Below are positions 37,057 to 44,902 of a stretch of 64,000 nucleotides of DNA, piece after piece. Position 1 is the first letter of the stretch, and each line of letters starts with the position of its first letter. Source of the DNA: an uncultured bacterium (lineage in GTDB: Bacteria > Hydrogenedentota > Hydrogenedentia > Hydrogenedentales > CAILVY01); contig CALEDJ010000029.1 in NCBI GenBank assembly GCA_937951485.1, forward strand, positions 103,718 through 167,717, read 5' to 3'. A program made the position numbers and the translations under genes. The notes beneath the pieces are model-generated. The model made no database searches and was not told where the DNA came from. It was given only the letters and a program-made list of their open reading frames with translations.

Positions 37057-37495
37057 GTAAAATACCCCTGTTTTCAAGGGGGTGGGCGTTTTTTCGTCTG
37101 TCGCCCATCTGTATTCACCCACCGCATTTTGCCTGATGAGGCCCATTCGTGCGCGGAAAACGTTGCAACATTTTCGTGGCCCATTGCCAATGTCCCTGCG
37201 GCTGTGCTTCGGCGCCTTCGGGGTCCGGTCAGTTCGACGGATGCAAACGAAGCGCTCAGAAAAAATGTATTGCTCCGAATGGCGTCCTGTCGTTGCGGTC
37301 GGCCTTCTGACCGCGCTATGTATGCGACTGCATCGGCATGATGTCGCGGTGCGAAGATTAGCCACAACAGGTATTCAAGTCTTCCTTGCGTATGGATTGG
37401 GGCTTGCATTTCTTGACAATAACGAGCATAAATGCGATAATTCATGAGAAGATACAGGTTTTTGTCACTGCCCGAAGGGGGATGAGGCGCAAAGT
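37057..37495. other. intergenic region after the tRNA, no gene seen
   Basis: About 440 bp. It begins with a terminator-like hairpin and contains a short palindrome (GGTCGGCC-TTCT-GACCG type) near 37297-37316. Open frames on both strands are Arg/Cys-rich and lack start signals or familiar motifs. Confidence 0.6.
37064..37094 (+). terminator. possible rho-independent terminator after tRNA-Arg
   Basis: CCCCTG-TTTT-CAAGGGG forms a short hairpin and is followed within ten bases by a run of six T (37089-37094). The gap before the T run makes this only moderately convincing. Confidence 0.4.
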
Positions 37496-37993
37496 ATGGG
37501 CGTGCGCATGGGAGACGTTGTTTCGGATCTGACGGCGGGCCGCCTGCGGACCGGCGATCGTGCCCGTAATTGGGGGGATATTGCGCCGGACGAAATCCCG
37601 GGCATGCCCAAGAAACGCGATCCCGCCGGCGAAATCCGCGCCGGCTTCGGCAAGAACACCATGTCGCCGAGTATGGCGGCGTTGCGCACCATCAGCGTCA
37701 ATATGGAGCGGGCGCGGCGGATAGTGCCCAACATGGAACAGTTGCGGGAGGCATTCCAACAGCGCCGCGCTGAGGTGGAAGAAGCGGAACGCCGGGATGC
37801 CCGGAACCGGGCGGAATTCGTTCGGCCCGCTGAGGCGTCCGTCCGCCCGGAGCCTGCGCCGCGCGCGGTGAATGCGTTTCAGCAGGAGGAGGAGGCCGTG
37901 CGTGGCGCCCGGCAGGAACAGGTTCCCGCCCCCGTTTCTGCCCCGGTTCCCGAAGATGCGATGCCGCCGCGCCGGCTGGATGTGCGTATCTGA
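37496..37993 (+). CDS. hypothetical protein, 165 aa, helical with Pro-rich tail
   Basis: It starts MGVRMGDVVSDLTAGRLRTG with GATGAGG about ten bases before the ATG. The middle, 'MSPSMAALRTISVNMERARR' to 'AFQQRRAEVEEAERRDARNR', is strongly charged and probably a long helix or coiled coil. The last ~50 residues are rich in Pro, Ala, Val and Gln. It has no signal peptide or membrane segment. I do not recognise the family. The open frame, RBS and consistent charged-helix pattern favour a real gene, but conservation is unknown. Confidence 0.5.
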   Translation: MGVRMGDVVSDLTAGRLRTGDRARNWGDIAPDEIPGMPKKRDPAGEIRAGFGKNTMSPSMAALRTISVNMERARRIVPNMEQLREAFQQRRAEVEEAERRDARNRAEFVRPAEASVRPEPAPRAVNAFQQEEEAVRGARQEQVPAPVSAPVPEDAMPPRRLDVRI

Positions 37994-38011
37994 CAATCCC
38001 TCAGGAGGAAT

Positions 38012-38118
38012 CCCGCCTTATCCGCCGGAGGCGGATGCACTTGGGACTGGCAGGTACCGCCGGGTGCGGCAGCCAAGGTCAACCCGCCTTATCCGCCGGA
38101 GGCGAACGCACTTGGGAC
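38012..38118. repeat. two ~36-bp direct repeats before the acylase gene
   Basis: CCCGCCTTATCCGCCGGAGG followed by CG(G/A)A(T/C)GCACTTGGGAC occurs at 38012-38046 and again at 38083-38118 (period about 71 bp). The second copy supplies the -35 box of the promoter that follows. CCGCC-GGAGGCGG makes each copy partly palindromic. Confidence 0.85.
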
Positions 38119-38140
38119 CGACCTTGTATGATGCTATAAT
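38112..38140 (+). promoter_or_regulatory. sigma-70-type promoter with perfect -10
   Basis: -35 TTGGGA (38112-38117), a 17-bp spacer and a perfect -10 TATAAT (38135-38140). The expected start point (~38147) is almost at GTG 38149, so either the acylase mRNA is leaderless or translation starts further in. Confidence 0.6.
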
Positions 38141-38148
38141 CCCGGCTT

Positions 38149-40800
38149 GTGCATGGCATTGGCGACAGAAAAGCGTTTGTTTTGGAAGCAATTCGCGTCG
38201 TGGCGCTGCTTCTTCTGGCAGCGGCGGGACATGGCGAGGTTGTCGCTCCGCCCGTGGCGGCGGACCCGTGGGCCGAGGGGACGCTGTACCGCGATGAATG
38301 GGGCGTGCCGCATGTGTATGCGGACACGGCGCGGGGGCTGGGCTTTGTTTTTGGCTGGGCGCAGGCGGAGGATCATCTCGATGACATGCTGATGGCCTAT
38401 CGCATGGCCAACGGGCGGGTGGCGGAGGTATTGGGGGAGGGCTGGGCGGACTCGGACGCCTTCTCGCTGAAGATGGGCCATGCGCGGCTGGCCCGCGAGG
38501 CCTTTGCCGCCATGGACCCGTTCACCCGCGACCTCTGCACCGGTTTTTCGCAGGGCGTCAATGCGTGGATGCTGCAATATCCTGCGCTGGTTCCGGACTG
38601 GGCCGATGGGGTGCAGCCGTGGGACGTGCTCGCCCTCTGGCATGCCTTCCTGATGAGCATGGCGCCCTTCGATCTGCCCGACGGCTACCGGCGTCCGCGC
38701 GCCTCGGACACGGGCAACGCCTGGGCGCTGGCGCCGCACCGTACGGAAGAAGGCCGGACCGTTCTGGTGATTAATCCGCACCAGTACCATGACGGGCCGT
38801 TCCGGTGGTATGAGGCGCACCTGGTGTTGGGTGACATGGATGTCGCCGGGGCCGCGCTGATGGGGATACCTCTCGTGATTCAGGGGCACAATGGCTTTCT
38901 CGGGTGGGCGTTCACGCCCAATGAGGCGGATTTTGCGGATGTGTTTGAAGAGCAGTTTGCCACTTCGGAAGACACGCGCGCCGCCGCCGATCCGCGCAAC
39001 CCCGCGGCGGCCGCGGCGCAGGCCGCCGCATTCACCCAGGAACAGTGGCTTATGCTGAAGTATTTCGCGGAGTCCGTGCCGTTCTATGTGCGCACGCCGC
39101 AGGGCATGCAGGAACGGCGGGTGCCCGCGGTGATCACCGCGCGGGGCCCGCTCTTCGAGCGCGGCACACGGCGGATTTTCTCGTGGCGCATCGGGGGCTA
39201 CCGTGATTTGGGGGGCCTGTTCCAACTCTACGAAATGGCGCGGGCGCGCAATCTCCAGACTTTCCAGAATGCCCTGCTCATGCACCAAATCCCCTGTTTC
39301 CATGTGGTGTACGCGGATCGTGACGGGAACCTGTTTTATTGCTACAACGCCAAAGCGGGGGATCGGAATATGCCGGAACCCGCGTTGCGAGAACGCCTGG
39401 AAAGGGGGGCGGACTATCTGGACTGGAAACGCCCGGCCCCCGCCCATGTGGAGGCGATGACTTGGGCAAACCTGATTCCCCCCGCAATGCTTCCGCACCT
39501 GGTCAACCCGCCGTCGGGTTTCATCCAGGCCTGCGGCAATCCCCCCCAAGGGGCCACCGACGACCCCGTCTTTACCGTGCCGGACTGGCCCGCCTGGTTT
39601 ACCGGGGACCACGATTCCTACCGCGCGCAGCGCGCGCGGCAACTGCTGCGCGCCGGGAAGCGGTCTTTCCGCGATAGCCATGCCATGCTCTTCGACGTGG
39701 TGGCGCCCGCCGCGCTGGACATGGTTCCCATCCTGTTGCGCATGGCCGAGGTGCGCCCGGATTTCGTGCAGGCGTCGCACCCCGACCTTGTCACCGGCCT
39801 CGATATTCTTCGTTCCTGGAACGGCGTGGCTGACGTCAACGCCGTCGGCATGACGTATTACCACCTCTGGTGGACGATGCTTGCCGCGCGCAGCGGCTTC
39901 GTGCGCCCGCGCGATCCGCAACTTTATACCCTCATGCAGAGTAACACGCCCATGGCCCAGGAAATGGCGCTTGATGCCGCCGCCGACGCGGCCCGTTTCA
40001 TGCGCAACGAGTTTCAGTCCCTCTCCGTGCCCTGGGGGGATCTGCACCGTATCCGACGGGGCGACCGCGAGGAGGCCATGTCCGGCGCGCGCGCCGGCGA
40101 ACCCATTTTCTTGTCCGGCGTTCAGCCCCGCGAACCGGGACGCGTGCGGGCTTCCTACGGCTATGGTTTCGCCATGGCCGTGCAGTTCGGCGATCCGCCG
40201 GAAGCCGTGAGTCTCGCGCCTTTCGGCGCGTCCAATCGCCCCGAATCGCCGCATTTCGCCGACCAACTCCCGCTGATGCTGGAGAAACGGCTTAAGCGCA
40301 CGCGCTATACGCCGGATGCGGTGTGGCGCTATGCGCGCCGCGCGCGCGGCCGTCGTTTCGTGCTCTATCCCCTCGGTGTGGAAGGCGCGATTACCGCCAC
40401 GGCCCCGCAGGTTTTCGAGGCGCGTTTGAACACCGCGCCGGACCCGCCGTCCCCCGCCCCGCCGGACATGGCTCCGTTCACGCTTTATGTCGGTCCTGAA
40501 TATGTTCCCCTCAGCGCGCCGGTGCGATTTCTTATTGAACTGCGCGTGCCCGAGGAACTCTGTTCGGCTGAGAATCTGTCGCAACTCGCGATCTATGCCT
40601 ACCAACGGGGGCGCGGATGGTTCGCACTGCCGGACCAGCGCGCCGATGCAGGTCGGCGGCTCTTTGTCGCCGAAACGGAAGATGTCGAGGTCTTCGCCGT
40701 GCTGGGACCCGCGGCATTGCTCCGAAAAGCGCCGCCCAGAGGAACCGTTCCCCGCCCCGCATCCCGGGAAACACCGGTCATATCAGCATCGGAATCGTGA
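38149..40800 (+). CDS. penicillin acylase (S45)-family protein lacking the usual Ser nucleophile
   Basis: Up to 883 aa. The N-terminal hydrophobic stretch ('RVVALLLLAAAGHGEVV') is a signal peptide; GTG 38149 is the first start, TTG 38179 is possible. Family features: 'YRDEWGVPHVYADTARGLGFVFGWAQAEDH', 'GFSQGVNAWM', 'ALMGIPLVIQGHNGFLGWAFT' and 'CFHVVYADRDGNLFYCYNAK'. At the spacer/beta-subunit junction the usual G-S-N-x-W is here D-T-G-N-A-W-A-L: residue 189 is Gly where the catalytic Ser should be (Thr188 just before). Members hydrolyse amide bonds of penicillins, acyl-homoserine lactones or related amides; this one may be inactive or use another residue. The C-terminal ~110 residues form an extra beta-rich domain. 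Confidence 0.75.
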   Translation: MHGIGDRKAFVLEAIRVVALLLLAAAGHGEVVAPPVAADPWAEGTLYRDEWGVPHVYADTARGLGFVFGWAQAEDHLDDMLMAYRMANGRVAEVLGEGWADSDAFSLKMGHARLAREAFAAMDPFTRDLCTGFSQGVNAWMLQYPALVPDWADGVQPWDVLALWHAFLMSMAPFDLPDGYRRPRASDTGNAWALAPHRTEEGRTVLVINPHQYHDGPFRWYEAHLVLGDMDVAGAALMGIPLVIQGHNGFLGWAFTPNEADFADVFEEQFATSEDTRAAADPRNPAAAAAQAAAFTQEQWLMLKYFAESVPFYVRTPQGMQERRVPAVITARGPLFERGTRRIFSWRIGGYRDLGGLFQLYEMARARNLQTFQNALLMHQIPCFHVVYADRDGNLFYCYNAKAGDRNMPEPALRERLERGADYLDWKRPAPAHVEAMTWANLIPPAMLPHLVNPPSGFIQACGNPPQGATDDPVFTVPDWPAWFTGDHDSYRAQRARQLLRAGKRSFRDSHAMLFDVVAPAALDMVPILLRMAEVRPDFVQASHPDLVTGLDILRSWNGVADVNAVGMTYYHLWWTMLAARSGFVRPRDPQLYTLMQSNTPMAQEMALDAAADAARFMRNEFQSLSVPWGDLHRIRRGDREEAMSGARAGEPIFLSGVQPREPGRVRASYGYGFAMAVQFGDPPEAVSLAPFGASNRPESPHFADQLPLMLEKRLKRTRYTPDAVWRYARRARGRRFVLYPLGVEGAITATAPQVFEARLNTAPDPPSPAPPDMAPFTLYVGPEYVPLSAPVRFLIELRVPEELCSAENLSQLAIYAYQRGRGWFALPDQRADAGRRLFVAETEDVEVFAVLGPAALLRKAPPRGTVPRPASRETPVISASES

Positions 40801-40869
40801 CTGTGAGAATATACAATGTGTTGTTGGGAAACATTTACTCCCAAGTGGAAATCGGCAGGATGAAATTCC

Positions 40870-42405
40870 ATGCGTCTTTGCATATTGACATATCCAAGTC
40901 CGTGCACGTGGGTGCAGCACTATATTGCCGCTTTTCGCGCCGTGTGCGATACGATCGTAGTGGGGCCACAGCCCGATGCGGCGACGCTGGAAGCCTGGGG
41001 CCGTGATGACGCCGCGACCCTGACGCCGCAGAGTGACATCACCTGCGATTTCCGACAGGGTGGACTGGACCTGCTGACCTTGCTGCCCTCGGGCTGGACG
41101 CCGGACCTTGTCGTGGGTATTTCCGGCCTCGGCGGCGACCCGTTGTATGCGGATGTGGCGCGACTGCCCTGGCCCACGGCATTCATCACGGTGGACACAT
41201 GGCAGTGCCTGAACGACTACCGCCAGGCCATTCAGTATGATTTCGTCTTCGCAGCGCAGCGCGAATTTGTGCCTTTGCTGCAGGCGGCGGGATCGCGTCA
41301 TGTTTTCTGGTTGCCGCTGGCGTGTGATCCGGACATGCATCGTCCGGCGGATGTCGCGCCCACGCACGACATCGCTTTTGCGGGGTCCGCGACGTTGCCG
41401 GTGCATGCGGAGCGGCGGCGATTGCTTCGTGCGCTGGCCGGGCGCTTCTCTGTACTGGCCCGTGACGGGGTCTATGGTCCGCAGATGTGCCGCACCATGG
41501 CGCGGGGCCGCATCGTCTTCAACCATTCCGCGGTGCAGGAAGTGAACATGCGGATTTTTGAGGCGCTGGCGATGGGACGTCCGTTGTTGACCAACCGCGC
41601 CGCCGAGGCCAATGGGCTGTTTGATCTTTTCCGCGACGGCACGCACCTGGTCGCCTATGATTCGGAAACGGACCTCATGGAGAAGGCGGCGACGCTGCTG
41701 GCGGATGCGACGGGGCGCGGCGCCATCGCGGCGGCCGGTCGTGCGGAGGTCCTTGCGCGGCACACCTACGCACATCGCGTGCAGACCCTGCTGGAGACGG
41801 TGAGAAGCCACCTCCCCGCCACGCCGCCTTCGCGCCGACCCGCCTTTGAGGGGCTGGCGCTGGAGAATTATCTGCCCAACGCGCCCGGCGTGGTGGTGGA
41901 CCTGGGCTTGTGGCTGGGTGTCTCGCGCGTGGGTCTGCGGCGGCGCGGCGTCAGCCGCTTGATCGGCATACCCGCCGACATGGCGGAGGCCACGCGCCGC
42001 CGGGGTTCTTACGACGAGATGCTCCCGCTGATCGCCGCCCCGGTGGAACAGGCCGACACCGTTGTGGCCGCCGTGTCGGACAAAATGCGAATTCCCCTTG
42101 AAGACCTGATCTGGCGCGCGCGCCAACTGCTGCGCCCTGGCGGCGTTCTGGTGCTGGGATTCAGGCCGGAGGACCTGCACCGGTGGGGGCTGAAACCCGA
42201 CGCGGCAACGATGGGTCCATGGTTTGAGGCGCGCGAGTTCCACCTGCGGCTTATCGGACCGCCCCTGAGCACCGGCGGCCGCGTCATCCTCGCCCGCAAG
42301 CGCACCCGCCGCCTCGCCGCCATCGTGTCGGAACTTTACCACCGCCTGGATGTTCCGGGATTGGACATCGGCGATGTGCTGCGCCGCATCCCGCCGGGCT
42401 GGTAA
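40870..42405 (+). CDS. CgeB/GT1-type glycosyltransferase with a C-terminal methyltransferase-like domain
   Basis: A 511-aa protein; ATG 40870 with AGGATG upstream. Residues 1-305 form a GT-B protein of CgeB type: 'LCILTYPSPCTWVQHYIAAF', 'FVFAAQREFVPLLQAAG', 'VFWLPLACDPDMH', 'DIAFAGSATLPVHAERRRLL' and the donor site 'VNMRIFEALAMGRPLLTNRA'. Residues ~340-500 resemble a degenerate SAM methyltransferase: 'NAPGVVVDLGLWLGVSRVGL', 'ADTVVAAVSDKM' and 'RQLLRPGGVLVLGFRPED'. The GxGxG loop is eroded to DLGLWLG, so catalysis is uncertain. It follows the acylase gene by 69 bp. Confidence 0.75.
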   Translation: MRLCILTYPSPCTWVQHYIAAFRAVCDTIVVGPQPDAATLEAWGRDDAATLTPQSDITCDFRQGGLDLLTLLPSGWTPDLVVGISGLGGDPLYADVARLPWPTAFITVDTWQCLNDYRQAIQYDFVFAAQREFVPLLQAAGSRHVFWLPLACDPDMHRPADVAPTHDIAFAGSATLPVHAERRRLLRALAGRFSVLARDGVYGPQMCRTMARGRIVFNHSAVQEVNMRIFEALAMGRPLLTNRAAEANGLFDLFRDGTHLVAYDSETDLMEKAATLLADATGRGAIAAAGRAEVLARHTYAHRVQTLLETVRSHLPATPPSRRPAFEGLALENYLPNAPGVVVDLGLWLGVSRVGLRRRGVSRLIGIPADMAEATRRRGSYDEMLPLIAAPVEQADTVVAAVSDKMRIPLEDLIWRARQLLRPGGVLVLGFRPEDLHRWGLKPDAATMGPWFEAREFHLRLIGPPLSTGGRVILARKRTRRLAAIVSELYHRLDVPGLDIGDVLRRIPPGW

Positions 42406-42432
42406 GATAAACGGGAAACAGGGAAGAATCGG

Positions 42433-43359
42433 ATGCAGCGGAAGCACTTTGACACATGGCTCTTTGCGGCGGCGGTATTGCTTGTGGGATCGGCATGGGC
42501 GCAGCCGGAGAAGCCTTATGACGTGAAGCAGGACATCGCGTATGGGCAGGCGAAGGGGCACGATCTGCTGATAGACGTGTTTGTGCCGACCGGCAAGGCA
42601 AGACATGACTATTTCAAGCCGAATGACAATGGTTTCGGGCGCGGGGTGATTGACGTAATCAGCGGGGGCTGGAACTCAAGCCGGGCGCGCCAGGAAGAGC
42701 ATGAGCGCGCGGCGGTCTTCAGCATCCTGTGCGCGCGCGGCTACACGGTCTTCGCCATCCGCGTCGGGTCGCTGCCCGATTTCACCGCATTGGAGATGGT
42801 GGCCAACCTGCAACGCGGGGTGCGCTGGGTGAAGGCGCATGCCGCGGAATTCGGGGTGGACCCGGACCGCCTGGGCATGATGGGCGCGTCGGCGGGTGGG
42901 CATCTCTCGTTGTTGTTCATGCTTGATCCCCAGGCCGGCGATCCGGATGCCGCTGATCCGCTGATCAAGTACAGCACGGCGGTGAAGGCGGTGGGCGCGT
43001 TTTTCCCGCCCACGGATTTCCTGGATTGGGACGGCCGTGTCGCGCCCATCGAGCGCCACGAACACCTGCTGTTTTCCGATGGCATGGCAGGGAAGTCGGA
43101 GGAGCAGGTCCGCGCCGCCCTGGAACGCATCTCGCCGGCGCGGCTGGTGAAGGGCAGGACGCCGCCCCTCCTGCTGATTCACGGCGACGTGGACCCGATC
43201 GTGCCGTTGCAGCAATCCGAAGTGATGATCAAGGCGATGCGCGACGTCGGAAACGCGGCGGAACTGATCGTCAAGGAAGGCGGCGGCCACTTCTGGATCA
43301 CGATCCCCGAGGAGGTCATCAGACTGGCGGACTGGTTCGATCAGCGCCTGGGCGAATAG
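42433..43359 (+). CDS. secreted alpha/beta-hydrolase (BD-FAE/esterase-lipase type)
   Basis: A 308-aa protein with a signal peptide ending 'LLVGSAWAQ'. The catalytic triad is visible: Ser in 'GMMGASAGGHLSLL', Asp in 'LLIHGDVDPIVPL' and His in 'KEGGGHFWITIPEE'. Oxyanion region 'VIDVISGGWNSSR' and substrate-side 'FFPPTDFLDWDG' are as in feruloyl/acetyl-ester hydrolases of the dienelactone/prolyl-oligopeptidase-like group. GGGAAACAGGGAAGA precedes the ATG. It probably removes ester groups from polysaccharides outside the cytoplasm. Confidence 0.85.
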   Translation: MQRKHFDTWLFAAAVLLVGSAWAQPEKPYDVKQDIAYGQAKGHDLLIDVFVPTGKARHDYFKPNDNGFGRGVIDVISGGWNSSRARQEEHERAAVFSILCARGYTVFAIRVGSLPDFTALEMVANLQRGVRWVKAHAAEFGVDPDRLGMMGASAGGHLSLLFMLDPQAGDPDAADPLIKYSTAVKAVGAFFPPTDFLDWDGRVAPIERHEHLLFSDGMAGKSEEQVRAALERISPARLVKGRTPPLLLIHGDVDPIVPLQQSEVMIKAMRDVGNAAELIVKEGGGHFWITIPEEVIRLADWFDQRLGE

Positions 43360-43500
43360 CCGCCGAACGGTTTGATGGTCGATCGGATTCAGTCCGTTGT
43401 GTCGGTACGCTCCTGCGTACGTTTTCTTGACAGGTCCCCCGGGGGGTGTTAGCATTCGGCGGAATTGTCCCGGGTGTATTCTTGACGGGGATCGGATGGA

Positions 43501-44661
43501 TTGGAAAAGGGACGTACCATACTTGTCGGCGTGGATGGCCGCGCCGCCAATACCAGAAATCGGGTCGGGGTGAATGTCTATTGCCATGAAATCATCCGCG
43601 CCCTGGCGCACGCGGCGCCGGATGTGCGGCTGCGGGTCTATCTGGACAGGGCGCCGATCGATGATTTCCCGGTAACAGCGGCGGAGGCGGAGATTCGCGT
43701 GTTGCCGCTGGCGCGGCGCTGGACGCTGCGCCGACTGATCCGCGAATTGCGCCGCGACCCGCCCGACGTGTTTCTGGTGCCGACGCTGCAATACCCGTTC
43801 TTCACGCCGTGTCCTAAGGTGGCCGTGGCGCACGAGACGGCGTTCATGTATCTTCCGGAATGTTGGGGGCGATGGCAACGCTTTCAAACCAAAACCCTGC
43901 TACGGCTGGCCTGTCGTCGCGCACACCACATGATGGCGATCACCCAGGTGGTGAAAGATGATCTTGTGCGGTGGTTTCACATGCCGCCGGACCGCGTCAC
44001 CGTGGCGCATTACGGCGTGTCGCCGGAACTGCGGCCATGCGCCGACCAGGATGCGATCCGCCGCGTGCGTGGGAAGTTTTCGCTGCCCGCGCGCTATGTG
44101 CTTTTCATAGGGCGGCTCTCGCCGAGGAAGAATGTGGGTCGCCAGATACGGGCTTTTGAAATGCTGCTCCGGCGGCATCCCGAACTGCCGCACCATTTTG
44201 TGATTGCCGGCGACAAGGGGTGGATGTACGACGACATTTTCGCGCAGGCGGAGCAGTCGTCGGTAAAAGACCGGCTGCATTTTCTGGGGCTGGTCCGCCG
44301 CGAAGACATCCCGCCGCTGCTGGCGCAGGCCGACGTGCTGATGCAGCCCGCCTTGTGGGAGGCTTTCGGCATCCCCGTCCTCGAAGGCATGGCGAGCGGC
44401 GTGGCGGTGTTGACCTCCGACCGCTCCGGACTCGCCGAAGTCGCCGGCGATGCAGCGGTTCTCGTGGACCCCTCTGATGTGGAGGCCATCGCCGATGGCC
44501 TGGAACGCCTGATCATGGATCATGATTTTCGCGCGGCGATCGTTGCGAAGGGGCTGGAACGCGCCAAAGATTTCACTTGGGAAAAGGCCGCCCAGATTAC
44601 GCTGGCGGCGCTCCGCCGCGCCGCTGAAACAGGGGGAAGAGAAGGACGACAAGGAGAGTAA
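43501..44661 (+). CDS. family 4 glycosyltransferase
   Basis: A 386-aa GT-B protein. TTG 43501 is the likely start because 'VGVDGRAANTRNRVGVNVYCHEI' is the normal N-terminal acceptor motif of the family. The donor half has 'RYVLFIGRLSPRKNVGRQIRAF', 'HFVIAGDKGWMYDDIF', 'DRLHFLGLVRREDIPPLLAQADVLM' and the E-x7-E motif 'EAFGIPVLEGMASGVAVLT'. It probably transfers a nucleotide-activated sugar to a surface glycan or lipid. The last ~12 residues (GGREGRQGE) are encoded by the start of a 9-bp-periodic repeat block, so the tail may be recent. Confidence 0.9.
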   Translation: MEKGRTILVGVDGRAANTRNRVGVNVYCHEIIRALAHAAPDVRLRVYLDRAPIDDFPVTAAEAEIRVLPLARRWTLRRLIRELRRDPPDVFLVPTLQYPFFTPCPKVAVAHETAFMYLPECWGRWQRFQTKTLLRLACRRAHHMMAITQVVKDDLVRWFHMPPDRVTVAHYGVSPELRPCADQDAIRRVRGKFSLPARYVLFIGRLSPRKNVGRQIRAFEMLLRRHPELPHHFVIAGDKGWMYDDIFAQAEQSSVKDRLHFLGLVRREDIPPLLAQADVLMQPALWEAFGIPVLEGMASGVAVLTSDRSGLAEVAGDAAVLVDPSDVEAIADGLERLIMDHDFRAAIVAKGLERAKDFTWEKAAQITLAALRRAAETGGREGRQGE

Positions 44662-44865
44662 GGACAACAGGGACAGCAAGGGCATGAAGAATGAACAAAA
44701 CAGCGGGGGTAGCCGAAAATGTGACGGAACGGTTCCAAGGTTTTTCCCGCTTTTGCTTGTTTTGCTTTGTCTTTCTATGCAGTCAATCTTCTTTTCCCTG
44801 ATATTCCCCTCGTCTTTGCCGTCTTTGCCGTCCCTGTTGTCCCTGTTGTCCCTGTTGTCCTTCTT
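44660..44865. repeat. inverted block of 9-bp periodic repeats
   Basis: The right arm is two GTCTTTGCC units (44812-44829), then three GTCCCTGTT units (44830-44856) and GTCCTTCTT. The left arm, AAGGACAAC-AGGGACAGC-AAGGGCATG-AAGAA (44660-44692), is the imperfect reverse complement. The block separates the GT4 and GH5-like genes and keeps an open frame that is probably not translated. Confidence 0.75.
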
Positions 44866-44902
44866 TTGGCCGGTGTCATTTGGCTTCTTTCGTCGCTCGT
44901 GC

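Noticed and set aside
38134..40605. 823-codon antisense frame over the acylase gene
   Set aside because: Low-complexity His/Arg/Gly composition; the plus strand encodes a recognisable S45-family protein.
44522..44902. N-terminal extension of the GH5-like protein back to 44522
   Set aside because: It would overlap the glycosyltransferase gene and translate through a 9-bp periodic repeat. A signal peptide begins near 44903-44912.
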